DNA of 64,000 bases from NCBI RefSeq assembly GCF_013911085.1, contig NZ_JACERN010000022.1, positions 301,423 to 365,422 of the forward strand, in the 5' to 3' direction. Position 1 is the first letter of the stretch; every line of letters starts with the position of its first letter. The notes below the pieces were generated by a model. The model searched no databases, was not told the origin of the DNA, and was given only the letters and a program-made list of their open reading frames with translations. A program made the translations under genes and the position numbers. Source of the DNA: Aquitalea aquatica (GTDB lineage: Bacteria > Pseudomonadota > Gammaproteobacteria > Burkholderiales > Chromobacteriaceae). Of the stretch, positions 43,601 to 53,538 are shown in pieces.

Positions 43601-44560
43601 TTAACCGTCCGACAGTACTTTCACATGGGCGGTCACGCTGCGCGCCAGCGAGGACAGGTCGTAGCCCCCCTCCAGTACCGATACGATGCGGCCATCGGCG
43701 TACTGGTCGGCAATCTGCATCAGATGGCGGGTTACCCACTCATAATCCGCCTCCACCAGTCCCAGTGAGCCCATGTCATCCTCGCGGTGGGCATCAAAAC
43801 CGGCAGAAATAAAGATCATCTGCGGTTTGAAATCGTGCAGACTGGGCAGCCAGACGTTTTCCACCACTTCGCGGAATTCCCGCCCGGTGCTGCCGGCCTT
43901 GAGCGGCACATTCACCATGTTCGGCCCCACCGGGTTATCACCGCAATAAGGGTAGAAGGGGTGCTGGAAGATGGACACCATCATCACCCGCGGGTCGTCA
44001 CGGAAGATGTCTTCGGTGCCATTGCCGTGGTGGACGTCGAAGTCGATCACCGCCACCCGTTCAAACTTGTAGGTGGACAGCGCATGGGCGATGCCGACGG
44101 CGATATTGTTGAAGAAGCAGAAGCCCATGGCCTTGTCGTGTTCGGCATGGTGGCCTGGCGGACGGATGGCGCAGAAGGCATTGGGTGCCTTGTCCTCGCA
44201 CACCAGTTCTACCGCCTTGATCACCGCACCGGCAGCGTGGCGCGCTGCCGACAGGGTGCCGGGTGCCATGGCGGTATCCGGGTCCATGCGGAAGGTACCG
44301 ATGCTGGGCGAACAGGCTTCGATATATTCCACGTAGCGTGGCGGATGAACCCGGGCCAGCTGCTGCTCGGTCACCTCCGGTGCTTCGACTTCATGCAGGC
44401 TGTCGTAGATTTGCGCAGCCATCAGTTGATCCCTGATGGCAATCAGCCGCTCCGGGCATTCCGGGTGGCCTACCCCCATATTGTGCTGCAGGCAGACGGG
44501 ATGGGTGATGTAGGCAGTGAGTCCATTTCTCTGTAGACGGTTTTTTAGCCAAGTGAACAC
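43601..44560 (-). CDS. Histone-deacetylase-family (AcuC/HDAC-like) protein
   Basis: From GTG 44560 the product has 319 residues and belongs to the arginase/deacetylase fold. Zinc ligands and active-site residues are visible: RPPGHHAEHDKAMGFCFFNN (tandem His), VAVIDFDVHHGNGTEDIF (Asp and His) and FISAGFDAHREDDMG (Asp). In bacteria such enzymes deacetylate polyamines, acetoin-pathway proteins or small amides; the substrate is unknown. A role opposite the acetyltransferase at 53539 is only a possibility. I chose GTG because AGGA lies 7 nt upstream on the minus strand; no nearby ATG is in a suitable place. Confidence 0.88.
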   Translation of the reverse strand: MFTWLKNRLQRNGLTAYITHPVCLQHNMGVGHPECPERLIAIRDQLMAAQIYDSLHEVEAPEVTEQQLARVHPPRYVEYIEACSPSIGTFRMDPDTAMAPGTLSAARHAAGAVIKAVELVCEDKAPNAFCAIRPPGHHAEHDKAMGFCFFNNIAVGIAHALSTYKFERVAVIDFDVHHGNGTEDIFRDDPRVMMVSIFQHPFYPYCGDNPVGPNMVNVPLKAGSTGREFREVVENVWLPSLHDFKPQMIFISAGFDAHREDDMGSLGLVEADYEWVTRHLMQIADQYADGRIVSVLEGGYDLSSLARSVTAHVKVLSDG

Positions 44561-44655
44561 GAGCGTTTCCTTGTTGCGTACGATTGTTTGCGTACAATGG
44601 ACGCGAGTTTTATCTTTATGTCTTTTCGATAAATACTGCGCGCAACCGGGTCCAA

Positions 44656-45555
44656 ATGCAATCACTCAGCCTTGCCTATCGTCAACTGAACACACTAATT
44701 CTGGGCAAGCCACGTGCCATCCGGCTGGCGCTGGCCTGCCTGATCGCCCGTGGTCACCTGCTTATCGAAGATTTACCCGGCGTGGGTAAAACCACGCTGG
44801 CGCATGGTCTGGCCGCCGTGCTGGGCCTGCATTACCAGCGGGTGCAGTTCACCAGTGACCTGCTGCCGGCCGACATCCTTGGCGTCAACATCTATCAGCG
44901 TGAAACCGGCAGCTTCCGCTTTCATCAGGGCCCGGTATTCAGCCAGTTGCTGTTGGCCGATGAGATAAACCGTGCATCGCCCAAGGTGCAGTCTGCCTTG
45001 CTGGAGGCCATGGAAGAGCGTCAGGTTTCCATCGATGGCGAAAGCCATCCGCTGCCAACGCCGTTTTTCGTCATTGCCACGCAGAATCCTTCCGAGCAGC
45101 TGGGTACTTTCCCCTTGCCCGAGTCGCAGCTGGACCGTTTCCTGATGCGCATCTCGCTGGGTTATCCACCGCCTGAGGCCGAACGCGCCCTGCTGCTGGG
45201 GCAGGACCGGCGCACCCTGCTGGCTGATATCAGTGCCGGCCTGACCGCCGCAGACTTGCTGTTGTTGCAGAACAAAGCCGCCGCGCTGACGGTAACCCCG
45301 GATCTGGCCGATTACGTGCTGGCCTTGTTGCAGGCGACCCGGCAGGAGCGCAGTTATCTGACTGGACTCAGCCCACGGGCCGGCCTGGCGCTGCTGGCCG
45401 CAGCGAGGGCCTGGGCTTTGCTGGAAGGGCGCGATCACGTCTTGCCGGAAGACGTGAAGGCAGTCTTTCCCCATGTTGCCGGCCACCGGCTGGGTTTGAG
45501 TGGCGATGCGCTGGGCAGTCTGAACAAGTTGCTGGATCATGTTGCCATTCCGTAA
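44656..45555 (+). CDS. MoxR family AAA+ ATPase
   Basis: A 299-residue AAA+ ATPase of the MoxR group, thought to act as chaperones for the maturation of protein complexes. Walker A is EDLPGVGKTTLA (about residues 38-49), Walker B is LLADEINRASPKVQSALLEAM (about 98-118), and sensor 1 is FVIATQNP. The ATG at 44656 is used; the longer frame upstream lies in the divergent promoter region. It is first in an operon with a DUF58 protein (17-bp overlap) and a transglutaminase-like membrane protein, the standard MoxR/DUF58/TgpA arrangement. Confidence 0.92.
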   Translation: MQSLSLAYRQLNTLILGKPRAIRLALACLIARGHLLIEDLPGVGKTTLAHGLAAVLGLHYQRVQFTSDLLPADILGVNIYQRETGSFRFHQGPVFSQLLLADEINRASPKVQSALLEAMEERQVSIDGESHPLPTPFFVIATQNPSEQLGTFPLPESQLDRFLMRISLGYPPPEAERALLLGQDRRTLLADISAGLTAADLLLLQNKAAALTVTPDLADYVLALLQATRQERSYLTGLSPRAGLALLAAARAWALLEGRDHVLPEDVKAVFPHVAGHRLGLSGDALGSLNKLLDHVAIP

Positions 45556-46489
45556 GACGCTGCAGCGCTGGCTGCTGAGCCGCCTGCCATTGGAGCGTGG
45601 CGGACGGCTGGGGCAGAGGCGTATCTATCTGCTGCCTACCCGTTTTGGCTTGCTGCTGCTGCTGGTGGCGCTTGCGGTATGGGTGGGTGCGCTCAATTAC
45701 GCGGTCAGTCTGGCTTATGCCCTGGCGTTCTGGATCATCGGCCTGATGCTGGTTGCCGTGCTGATGGCTTACCGGCAGTTGTCCGGGCTGAATTGGACGG
45801 CGCTGCCAGGTGAGGGGGTATTTGTCGGGCAGAGTGCCGATTGCCGGATACAGCTGGACAATGATTCTGCGCTGGCTCGCCGCCTGCAATGGCGCGCCGG
45901 TCAGGGCAGAGAGCCCTTGTCCTGCCTGCTGGCTGCCGGCAGCAGCCAGACGATGGCTCTGCCCTTGTTGTTGGCTCACCGTGGTCGGCATGCTTACCCG
46001 GCTGTGCAGCTGTGGAGCACGGCACCTTTCGGCCTGATGCGGGCATTTGCCTGGCTGCGACCGGATGGCCATGTGCTGGCCTATCCTCTGCCTATGCCGG
46101 ATCGGGAGCGTAATGACTTGCATAGCGAGCAAGGCAGTGGCCGGCAGAGCGGAGATGATGAAGAAGATTTTTCACACCTGGCCGAATATCGGCAGGGAGA
46201 TACGCCGCGCCAGATTGCCTGGAGTGTGCTGGCACGGCGTGATGTGCTGGTGAGCAAGCGTTTTGCCAGTCAACCCAGAGGCCAGTCGATACGCCAGCTG
46301 GCCTGGCAGGATTATCCGGCCGCCGTCGATATGGAGAGCCGGTTGTCGCGTTTGTGCTGGCGGGTGCAGCAATGTGAAAAAGCCGGCCAGCATTACCGTC
46401 TGCATTTGCCCGGGGTGCTGATCGAGCCGCAGCCCCAGCAACGTGAACTGGCGCTGGCGGCACTGGCGGAGTTCAAGCTGCCATCATGA
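45539..46489 (+). CDS. DUF58 domain-containing protein
   Basis: A 316-residue membrane-associated protein with two hydrophobic segments near residues 35-80 and a C-terminal DUF58 domain that includes the family motif EYRQGDTPRQIAWSVLARRDVLVSKRF. DUF58 proteins are partners of MoxR ATPases and often have a von Willebrand A-like fold; a biochemical role has not been defined. Its start overlaps the MoxR gene by 17 bp and its end overlaps the next gene by 4 bp (ATGA), so the three proteins are tightly coupled in synthesis. Confidence 0.9.
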   Translation: MLPFRKTLQRWLLSRLPLERGGRLGQRRIYLLPTRFGLLLLLVALAVWVGALNYAVSLAYALAFWIIGLMLVAVLMAYRQLSGLNWTALPGEGVFVGQSADCRIQLDNDSALARRLQWRAGQGREPLSCLLAAGSSQTMALPLLLAHRGRHAYPAVQLWSTAPFGLMRAFAWLRPDGHVLAYPLPMPDRERNDLHSEQGSGRQSGDDEEDFSHLAEYRQGDTPRQIAWSVLARRDVLVSKRFASQPRGQSIRQLAWQDYPAAVDMESRLSRLCWRVQQCEKAGQHYRLHLPGVLIEPQPQQRELALAALAEFKLPS

Positions 46490-48426
46490 TCAAGTCATTA
46501 TTGCGTCAGGGTGAAATGGCGGTATTGCTGGCTTTGGTCCTGGTCATCTTGCCGTTGCTGCTGTTCTTGCCACCATGGTTGCCCCTGCTGGTGTTGTCCA
46601 TGCTGGCCTTGCGCGCGGCACTGCTACGCCGTCAGGCTGCCATGCCCTCGCTCTATCTGCTGCTACCTTTGCTGCTGCTGGCAGTCGGCGGGCTCTGGCT
46701 GAGCCTGAACACGCTGGTGGGGCGCGAAGGTGGTGCCGCCTTGCTGATCCTGTTGCTGGGCTTCAAGAGTTTCGAGTCGCGTCAGCAGCGTGACTGGCAG
46801 GTGCTGCTGGCACTGGGCTTCTTTCTGGCGGCCATGCCCTTGTTGTTTGATCAGTCGCCGCTTGCTGCAGTATGGCTCGCCATCAGCCTGCTGGCGCTGA
46901 CCTGGGCCATGCTGATCCTGTCGGGCGAAATGGTGGAGGGTAGCCTGCGCAGTGCCATGCAGGCGCTGGCATTGTCACTGCCACTGATGCTGGTGCTGTT
47001 CGTAGTGATGCCGCGTTTGCCCGGGCCGTTATGGAGCATGCCGCACGACCAGCATGTCGCCAGCACCGGACTGTCCGACAGCATGGAACCGGGCAGCATC
47101 AGCCAGCTGGTGCAGCAGCAGGAGCCTGCATTCTCGGTAGTCTTTGCCGGGCAGGCACCAGCGGTGAGCGAAATGTATTGGCGCATCATGATTTTTGATG
47201 ATTTTGATGGGCGGCGCTGGCAGAACGTCCGTGGCCTGAGCAGCGAGACTGTGCAGTGGCAGGGAGGGCGGCTGGTGTCTTACAGCCTGACCGGCAAACC
47301 AAGCAAATCGCGTTTGCCGCTACTGGAGTACACGGTGACAGCTCCGGCTGGCGGGGTGCTGGAGCCGGGTAATTTGTTCAAGCTGGCGCGTGACGGCGAT
47401 GAACTATTCCGTTTCCAGGCACAAAGCCTGCTCGCCGCCCATTACCGTACGGTGCTCAGTCCGGCTGATCAGGATTTCTATCGCCACTTGCCGCCTGGTA
47501 ATCCAGCCAGTCGCCAGTTGGCCCAGCAGTGGCGAGCACAAGGCGGCGACGGAGCCGGCTTTGTCCGTACCGCTTTGCAATATTTCCATTTGGACGGTTT
47601 TGCCTACACTTTGAAGCCGCCTTTGCTGAACAGTGAGGACGGAATTGATGAATTCATGTTCTCCAGCCGGCAGGGCTTCTGTGAGCATTATGCTTCGGCG
47701 CTGGCCTTCATGGCGCGTGCCGCTGGTCTGCCGGCGCGTATCGTCACCGGCTATCAGGGCGGGCAGTTCAATCCGGTGGGGCAGTTCTGGCAGGTCAAGT
47801 CATCCGATGCCCATGCCTGGGTGGAAATCTGGCTGGCAGAGACTGGTGAATGGCTGCGGGTTGACCCGACGGCGGCAGTCGCTCCCAACCGGGTGGCGCA
47901 AGGTGTCAGCCAGAGCATCCCCGCCATGCAGCCGCAGCTACCCGGCCTGGGGCGCAGCGTGCCAGCCTGGGTATTGCGTGTGCAGCAAAACTGGCAGGCT
48001 GCCGGCTTTGCCTGGCAGCAGTGGGTGGTGGGCTATGATGCGGGCAGGCAGCTAAATCTGTATCGCTGGTTAGGCTTGGGCGAGCAGGTGGACAGTGCTG
48101 CCGTGTTGCGGGCGGTATTGCTAGGTGGTGGGCTGGCCTGTCTGCCCTTGTTGTTGCTGTGGCGACGTCAACACTCGGTTTCACCCCTGCAGCAAGGACG
48201 GCATCGGCTGGTGCAGGTGCTTGCCGCCCTGAAGATCGTAGTGGTGGATAGTGATGGTCCGCTGGATATCTTGAACAAGGCTCGCCGCTTGCCTGAGTCT
48301 GATTACCGCCAGCTCAAGGCCTTGCTGAAAGAGTATGCGGCGATGCGTTATCGGCAGCCCGCAGGAGCGCAACAGGTCAAGCAGTGGTTGCGACGGGTCA
48401 AAGCTTTCCAGCCAGGGCGCCAATGA
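46486..48426 (+). CDS. tgpA: Transglutaminase-like membrane protein (TgpA type)
   Basis: A 646-residue inner-membrane protein: an N-terminal block of about six membrane segments (about 12-190; DUF3488), a periplasmic transglutaminase-like domain (about 230-480) and a last membrane segment near 550 before a short cytoplasmic C-terminal domain (DUF4129-like). The catalytic triad is intact: Cys399 in RQGFCEHYASAL, His in SDAHAWVEIWL and Asp in RVDPTAAV. Homologues such as Pseudomonas aeruginosa TgpA are tied to viability and the envelope. The ATG at 46486 overlaps the DUF58 stop. I use the symbol by homology only. Confidence 0.88.
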   Translation: MIKSLLRQGEMAVLLALVLVILPLLLFLPPWLPLLVLSMLALRAALLRRQAAMPSLYLLLPLLLLAVGGLWLSLNTLVGREGGAALLILLLGFKSFESRQQRDWQVLLALGFFLAAMPLLFDQSPLAAVWLAISLLALTWAMLILSGEMVEGSLRSAMQALALSLPLMLVLFVVMPRLPGPLWSMPHDQHVASTGLSDSMEPGSISQLVQQQEPAFSVVFAGQAPAVSEMYWRIMIFDDFDGRRWQNVRGLSSETVQWQGGRLVSYSLTGKPSKSRLPLLEYTVTAPAGGVLEPGNLFKLARDGDELFRFQAQSLLAAHYRTVLSPADQDFYRHLPPGNPASRQLAQQWRAQGGDGAGFVRTALQYFHLDGFAYTLKPPLLNSEDGIDEFMFSSRQGFCEHYASALAFMARAAGLPARIVTGYQGGQFNPVGQFWQVKSSDAHAWVEIWLAETGEWLRVDPTAAVAPNRVAQGVSQSIPAMQPQLPGLGRSVPAWVLRVQQNWQAAGFAWQQWVVGYDAGRQLNLYRWLGLGEQVDSAAVLRAVLLGGGLACLPLLLLWRRQHSVSPLQQGRHRLVQVLAALKIVVVDSDGPLDILNKARRLPESDYRQLKALLKEYAAMRYRQPAGAQQVKQWLRRVKAFQPGRQ

Positions 48427-48428
48427 AA

Positions 48429-48452
48429 CAGCCCCGCCTGAGGGGCGGGGCT
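48429..48452. terminator. Hairpin between tgpA and rpoS (weak T tract)
   Basis: CAGCCCCGCC pairs with GGCGGGGCTG. On the minus strand TGTTTCATT follows, so it can end the rpoS message. On the plus strand no T-run is present. Confidence 0.6.
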
Positions 48453-48482
48453 GAAGTATGCCGCTGTGACGTGTGATGGTAT

Positions 48483-49430
48483 TTACAGCAGGAAGTCGCG
48501 GGAAATACCCTTGCGACGCAGGATGCGGCGCAATTGCTCCAGGCCTTCGATCTGAATCTGACGTACACGCTCACGGGTCAGGTTCAAGGCAGCAGCCAGT
48601 TCTTCCAGCGTGCAGATTTCATGCCCATTCAAGCCGTAACGGCGCTCGATCACCATGCACTGTTTCTCGTTCAACTGCGACAGCCAGTCTTTGACAAACA
48701 TTTCCAGCTGGCTGTTATGCAGTTGAATTTCCGGCTCTTCATGTTGCTCGTCCGGGATCGATTCACCAATCGACAGCATGGGATCGATATCCAGCGGTGC
48801 ATCCAGTGAGGCCATGCGCTCATTCAGGTTCATCACCTTGCGCACATCATCAACCGGTTTGCCAACCAGATGAGCAATTTCGTCCAGAGTCGGTTCGCGG
48901 CCGATCTGGCTTTCCAGATGGCGCGAAGCACGCAGATAGACGTTGAGCTCCTTGATCACGTGCACCGGCAGACGGATGGTGCGTGACTGGTTCATGATGG
49001 CGCGCTCGATGCTCTGCCGTATCCACCAAGTGGCATAAGTGGAGAAGCGGAAGCCGCGTTCCGGATCGAACTTTTCCAGCGCGTGCATCAGGCCGATATT
49101 GCCTTCTTCGATCAGATCGAGCAGGGCAAGACCGCGGTTGATGTAGTGCTTGGCAATGTTTACCACCAGGCGCAGGTTATGTTCGATCATCTTTTGCCGG
49201 GCTTCAAACTCCCCAGCCACCACGCGTCGAGCCAGCGCCAGCTCCTGGGCCGGTGTCAGCAAGGCATTGTTGCCGATATCGTTCAGATAGATCTGAGTGA
49301 CATCCGCTACCTCTTCGGTAACACTTTGACGCTCAGCCACTTCTTCGGCATCTGCTTCGGCAGCTGCTTCTTCTGCGGCCTCTTCTTCAAGAACTTCCTC
49401 TTCTTCAAGGATATCGCTGTCTTGGCTCAT
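48483..49430 (-). CDS. rpoS: RNA polymerase sigma factor RpoS
   Basis: A 315-residue stationary-phase/general stress sigma factor. After an acidic, Glu/Ala-rich head (about 8-35), region 1.2 begins at [10 protein letters not shown]; region 2 includes [39 protein letters not shown] and the -10-binding [18 protein letters not shown]; region 3 and region 4 follow, with the recognition helix in [21 protein letters not shown]. It is placed last in surE-pcm-nlpD-rpoS, where rpoS is usually also driven from a promoter inside nlpD. The acidic head is longer than in Escherichia coli RpoS. Confidence 0.96.
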   Translation of the reverse strand: MSQDSDILEEEEVLEEEAAEEAAAEADAEEVAERQSVTEEVADVTQIYLNDIGNNALLTPAQELALARRVVAGEFEARQKMIEHNLRLVVNIAKHYINRGLALLDLIEEGNIGLMHALEKFDPERGFRFSTYATWWIRQSIERAIMNQSRTIRLPVHVIKELNVYLRASRHLESQIGREPTLDEIAHLVGKPVDDVRKVMNLNERMASLDAPLDIDPMLSIGESIPDEQHEEPEIQLHNSQLEMFVKDWLSQLNEKQCMVIERRYGLNGHEICTLEELAAALNLTRERVRQIQIEGLEQLRRILRRKGISRDFLL

Positions 49431-49476
49431 GATTCCCCCCGCTACGGTGGTTCCTTGCAGGGGGAAATACCCCTGC

Positions 49477-50571
49477 TCAGGATTTGTTGTCTAGGTACTG
49501 CATCGGATCGACCGGTTTCCCGAAACGGCGGATCTCGAAGTGCAGTTTTACCTGGTCGGCATCGGTATTGCCCATTTCGGCAATCTTCTGCCCTTTCTTG
49601 ACACTCTGCCCCTCCTTCACCAGTAACTGGCTGTTGTGTGCGTAAGCCGACAGGAATGTTTTGTTGTGTTTGATGATGATGAGCTTGCCGTAGCCCCTCA
49701 AACCATTCCCGCTGTATACCACTTTGCCATCGCCGGCTGCGATGACGGCCTGACCGGTGCGGCCACTAATGTCCAGCCCCTTGTTGCTGTCCGAATAAGT
49801 CCGGATGACCTTGCCTTCGGTTGGCCAGATCCAGGCGACTGAGTCTTCTCCTGTTGCTGGCTGGGATTTTTCTTCAATTTTGTTCTTATTTTCCGATAAT
49901 GCCGCTGGGGAGCTACTGTCCTTTTTATCGGATTGTGCAACAGGAGCTGAAGTGCTGTTTTTCTTGTTGGTGGTATTTTTCTTGCCGGCGCTGCCTTCGC
50001 TTTGTTGCACCAGGCTACGCGCAGCCTCTTCCGAGTAGGGCAGTTTGAGGGCTTTGGGGTAGTTCTTGTTACCCGCGGCTGCCGGATTACCACTTTCTAC
50101 TACAGCTGTATTACGCGAACTTGGCTGCGCTACAGTTTCTGGTGTTTTGACCGCAGCTTGCGGTGCCACACTGCCGGTCGCGTCCGGTGGTGTCAGGCGC
50201 AGCACCTGGCCGACCTTGATATTGGTGTCCGGCAGATTGTTCCATGCTGCGACATCCTTGTATTTCAACCCATTGTTCAGCGAGATGCGGAACAGGTTTT
50301 CACCTGGTTGTACCACATGGGTTTTCTCGCCACTGCCAGACAACACCGGTTTGGCAGCCAAGCTGCCACTGCTCTGATAGGGGCTGGCTACTGCTACTTC
50401 CGCGACCGGTGCGGGAGCGGGAGCGGGTTTGCTGATGGTTGTACCCGCGGCAACCTGGGCCGGGCGGGCGGACTCTACCGGCGCTGCTTGTTGCGCCATG
50501 CTGCTGCAACCGGTAAGAACGGCGGCCGTCAGTGACGCCGCAAGCCAACGCTTTGAATGCTGTTTATGCAT
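49477..50571 (-). CDS. nlpD: Murein hydrolase activator lipoprotein NlpD (LysM, M23)
   Basis: A 364-residue lipoprotein. The signal peptide ends in the lipobox LTGC (Cys22). A LysM domain (about 85-130, [29 protein letters not shown]) binds peptidoglycan, then a Ser/Lys/Asn-rich linker (about 140-245) leads to an M23/LytM domain (about 250-364). That domain lacks the full zinc ligand set of active endopeptidases ([21 protein letters not shown] in place of the HxxxD segment), as in Escherichia coli NlpD, which activates amidase AmiC during cell separation. It lies 46 bp upstream of rpoS and is expected to host an rpoS promoter. Confidence 0.93.
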   Translation of the reverse strand: MHKQHSKRWLAASLTAAVLTGCSSMAQQAAPVESARPAQVAAGTTISKPAPAPAPVAEVAVASPYQSSGSLAAKPVLSGSGEKTHVVQPGENLFRISLNNGLKYKDVAAWNNLPDTNIKVGQVLRLTPPDATGSVAPQAAVKTPETVAQPSSRNTAVVESGNPAAAGNKNYPKALKLPYSEEAARSLVQQSEGSAGKKNTTNKKNSTSAPVAQSDKKDSSSPAALSENKNKIEEKSQPATGEDSVAWIWPTEGKVIRTYSDSNKGLDISGRTGQAVIAAGDGKVVYSGNGLRGYGKLIIIKHNKTFLSAYAHNSQLLVKEGQSVKKGQKIAEMGNTDADQVKLHFEIRRFGKPVDPMQYLDNKS

Positions 50572-50647
50572 GCCTGGAGATTTTATATGTCAGTTAGTTG
50601 GGTTTTGTAAATCGTTTGATGGGTTATATGTTGTGTTTTTGCAAGAG

Positions 50648-51316
50648 TTAGTTACGGCCGGGCAGTAATGGGACAAATTTCACCGGGTCTAGCCGGGTCT
50701 TTTGCAAGCCTTGCGCCGTCTTCTCCAGCAACCACAAATGCTGTTCGGTTTCGCCAACGGGCATGATCAGGCGCCCGCCTTCCGCCATTTGCTCGACCAG
50801 CGCTTCCGGGATATTGCGTGCTGCGGCGGTCATGATGATGCCCTCGAACGGAGCGGCTTCTGCCAGACCGAAATGGCCATCACCATGGACCAGCCGGGCG
50901 TGTACCAGTTTGGCTGCCCGCAAGTTGCGTCTTGCTTTGTCCAGCAGGATGCCAAGTCGTTCAATGGAATAAACCTCGGCGCCGGTCTTCAGCAATACAG
51001 CGGTCTGGTAGCCGCAGCCAGTGCCGATTTCCAGTATTTTCCCCGGCTTGCGCCCGGCCAGAAGGATTTCGGTCATCCGGGCCACCGTATGTGGCTGCGA
51101 GATGGTCTGGCCATGGCCGATAGGGAGGGACACATCGTCATAGGCACGAGTGGCGAGAGCCTGATCGACGAACAGGTGGCGTGGAACTTCGGACATGGCA
51201 TTGAGCACGCGCTCGTCCTGTACGCCAGCCTGGCGCAAGCGTTCTACCATGCGCTTGCGGGTTCGATCGGACAGCATGCCATAAGCCTGACTGTCTTGTG
51301 TCACGGATGAAGCCAT
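50648..51316 (-). CDS. pcm: Protein-L-isoaspartate O-methyltransferase
   Basis: A 222-residue SAM-dependent repair enzyme that methylates isoaspartyl residues in aged proteins. Motifs visible: [11 protein letters not shown], the substrate segment [23 protein letters not shown], the SAM-binding [15 protein letters not shown] and the post-I acidic residue in VYSIERL, and a late RLIMPVGE. Its ATG at 51316 overlaps the end of surE by 16 bp, so the two are coupled. The surE-pcm-nlpD-rpoS order is the classical stationary-phase survival cluster. Confidence 0.96.
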   Translation of the reverse strand: MASSVTQDSQAYGMLSDRTRKRMVERLRQAGVQDERVLNAMSEVPRHLFVDQALATRAYDDVSLPIGHGQTISQPHTVARMTEILLAGRKPGKILEIGTGCGYQTAVLLKTGAEVYSIERLGILLDKARRNLRAAKLVHARLVHGDGHFGLAEAAPFEGIIMTAAARNIPEALVEQMAEGGRLIMPVGETEQHLWLLEKTAQGLQKTRLDPVKFVPLLPGRN

Positions 51317-52044
51317 GTGTTGATTCCGTCCAGTTGGCCGAAAGCGGTTAGGTCGAGCATCAGCGGGGTCAGGGACACGTGTTTGCCCGCGATGGCGGCG
51401 AAGTCGGTACCAGGGCCGGCATCTTGTGCGCTGCCGACAGGTCCCACCCAGTATATCGTCTCTCCGCGCGGATTCTTTGCTTTGATTACCGGTTCGGCAT
51501 GATGGCGGCGTCCCAGTCGGGTGACTTGCATGGTTTGCAACTCTTCCGGTGGTACATCCGGGACATTGATATTGAGCAGCACCGGCTGGGAAAAGGGTTT
51601 TTCTTTACAACGCCTTACCAGTTGATCCACTACCAGGGCGGCGCTGGCAAAGTGCTGGCCGCTGTAGCCGGCCAAGGAAATGGCAACCGAGGGAATGCCG
51701 AGCAGGAAGCCTTCGGTAGCTGCGGCAACAGTGCCGGAGTAAATGGTGTCGTCACCCATATTGGGGCCGTGGTTGATACCACTGAAAATCATGTCGGGGC
51801 GGAAGTCCAGCAGGCCGGTGACCGCCAGATGCACACAGTCGGTGGGGGTGCCATTGACATAGTGAAATCCGTTGGCGGCCTGGCGTACGGTGAGCGGTCT
51901 GTCCAGTGTCAGCGAATTGCTGGCCCCGCTGCGGTCTCGCTCGGGGGCCACGACGACAACCTCTCCATGACGGCACAGGGTTTCGGCCAGGGTACGGATC
52001 CCTGGGGAAAAATAGCCGTCATCATTGCTGATCAGGAACTTCAT
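51301..52044 (-). CDS. surE: 5'/3'-nucleotidase SurE
   Basis: A 247-residue metal-dependent nucleotidase and exopolyphosphatase. The N terminus [16 protein letters not shown] carries the metal-binding Asp-Asp, followed by [16 protein letters not shown] and [22 protein letters not shown] (Asn and Asp ligands). ATG 52044 is chosen because GGAAG lies 6 nt upstream and the Asp-Asp must be N-terminal; the frame is open 55 codons further upstream without similarity. It is the first gene of the cluster leading to rpoS. Confidence 0.96.
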   Translation of the reverse strand: MKFLISNDDGYFSPGIRTLAETLCRHGEVVVVAPERDRSGASNSLTLDRPLTVRQAANGFHYVNGTPTDCVHLAVTGLLDFRPDMIFSGINHGPNMGDDTIYSGTVAAATEGFLLGIPSVAISLAGYSGQHFASAALVVDQLVRRCKEKPFSQPVLLNINVPDVPPEELQTMQVTRLGRRHHAEPVIKAKNPRGETIYWVGPVGSAQDAGPGTDFAAIAGKHVSLTPLMLDLTAFGQLDGINTWLHP

Positions 52045-52121
52045 GCTGTGCTTCCAGGTTGGACGCCTGATTGTATCGCTGCCGTGGCGCTGTGGAAAAT
52101 CGTTGCGGCATGACAGACAAA

Positions 52122-52144
52122 GAAAAACCCGCCGTGGCGGGTTT
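52122..52144 (-). terminator. Terminator after nadA
   Basis: AAACCCGCC / GGCGGGTTT with a two-base centre. On the minus strand it runs into TTTTTCTTT, 7 bp after the nadA stop. Confidence 0.88.
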
Positions 52145-52150
52145 GCATGA

Positions 52151-53068
52151 TCAGGCGTAGTAGCGCTGGCTGAAATCCAGCATGCGCTCAATGGGAATGC
52201 GGGCGGCATCCATCTGTGCGCTTGTCAGATAGTCGATACGCAGGCCCTCGCCTTGTTGGGCGCGCTTGACTGCCTCGATGGTATTCATCTTCATGTAAGG
52301 ACAGGAGTTGCACTGGCAGCCGGCGTAGATCGGTGCCTGGCGCAGATCGAGATCGGGACGTGCTAGCCCCATGTTGTACAGAATGCCGTCTTCGGTGGCG
52401 ACGAAGATGACGGCCTTGCTATCCCCCTTGAAGGCTTTGACCCAATTCAGCATGCCCGAGGTGGAGCCGACATAATCGGCCTTTTTCAGCACTGGCAGCG
52501 GGCTTTCCGGGTGGGCGATCAGGTATTTTTCACCGCTGGCGGCGGCAAAGGCTTCGTTCAGCGCGGCTTCGTTGAACTTGTCGTGTACTTCGCACACGGC
52601 AGACCATAGCGGCATATCGTAGCCGTACTGGTCATTCAGATAACCGCCCATATTGCGGTCGGGCGAGAAGATGACCTTTTTGCCTTCGGCATACAGGTGG
52701 GCAATGATGTCGTCCACATTGCGGCTGGTGACAATCCAGTCGGACAGCGCCTTATGCTCGGCGCTGGAGTTGATGTACGACACATGCACGTGATCGGGAT
52801 GGCTTTCGCGCCAGGCTTTGAGCGCAGTGACGTCGGTCTGGGTCACCAGCGAACAGGTGGAGCCTGCATCGGGCAGGATGACTTCGGCCTGCGGATTGAG
52901 AATTTTGGCGGTTTCGGCCATAAAGCGGACGCCGGCGAAGACGATGATGTCGGCATTGGCTTCTTTGGCATACAAGGACAGCTCCAGGCTGTCTCCCACT
53001 TTGTCAGCCATCTGCTGGATTTCTGGCTGAGTGTAGTAGTGGGCAAGGGTGACGACGCGCTTCGTCAT
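52151..53068 (-). CDS. nadA: Quinolinate synthase NadA
   Basis: A 305-residue [4Fe-4S] enzyme that condenses iminoaspartate with dihydroxyacetone phosphate to quinolinate in NAD synthesis. Cluster and active-site regions are visible: [37 protein letters not shown] (first cluster Cys), [11 protein letters not shown], the GSTSGM motif and [14 protein letters not shown] chose ATG 53068, which starts [12 protein letters not shown], with AGGAG about 10 nt upstream; the frame is open 21 codons further upstream. It is a slightly short NadA that begins directly at the substrate-binding strand. nadB and nadC are not in the window. Confidence 0.94.
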   Translation of the reverse strand: MTKRVVTLAHYYTQPEIQQMADKVGDSLELSLYAKEANADIIVFAGVRFMAETAKILNPQAEVILPDAGSTCSLVTQTDVTALKAWRESHPDHVHVSYINSSAEHKALSDWIVTSRNVDDIIAHLYAEGKKVIFSPDRNMGGYLNDQYGYDMPLWSAVCEVHDKFNEAALNEAFAAASGEKYLIAHPESPLPVLKKADYVGSTSGMLNWVKAFKGDSKAVIFVATEDGILYNMGLARPDLDLRQAPIYAGCQCNSCPYMKMNTIEAVKRAQQGEGLRIDYLTSAQMDAARIPIERMLDFSQRYYA

Positions 53069-53538
53069 GATGAGCTGACTCCTGCCCGCCAGCGTGCTGC
53101 AGGCGGGCTGAATGAATATGTTGCGATGCAACGCCAGTGGGTTGCCAAGCAGGCAAGATTAGCAATATTGCAGTGCGATTACCACCAGTAAAGCCGCGTT
53201 GAGTCCGTCAGTGGTGGTTGGTCTTTGCTATAAAATTCATTTGTAGCCTGCTTGCCTGAAGTCAACATGACATAGTGATGTTTGCGGCAGGATGAGTCGT
53301 GCTATCCCGTCTTGGATGGGAGCTGCGCCGTGCAGAGCTTGAGATTGCAGTCTGTATTATCGTTACTCCTTATTGTGCGTTGCACAATACTGCCGCAACA
53401 TGACTGGAAAATAATGGCGGCCTGGTTAATGCAAGCTGCTGTGCCGCAAAGATATTTCGCCCGCTAGCTGCCACCCTACCCGGCAAGGCCGCTGGACGAT
53501 GCTTTATTGCTTGATTCAACAGAATTGGAACCGCTGCC
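53069..53538. other. Intergenic region between nadA and the acetyltransferase gene
   Basis: A 470-bp divergent promoter region without a convincing gene; small frames (53282-53467) show no similarity. It contains the palindrome at 53371-53389 and several GC-poor segments suitable for promoters. Confidence 0.5.
53371..53389. promoter_or_regulatory. 19-bp palindrome upstream of the acetyltransferase gene
   Basis: TATTGTGC-GTT-GCACAATA is perfect over 8 bp on each side of a three-base centre, about 150 bp before the downstream start. It is a plausible operator. It does not match the CRP/FNR spacing, and no regulator is adjacent. Confidence 0.4.
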
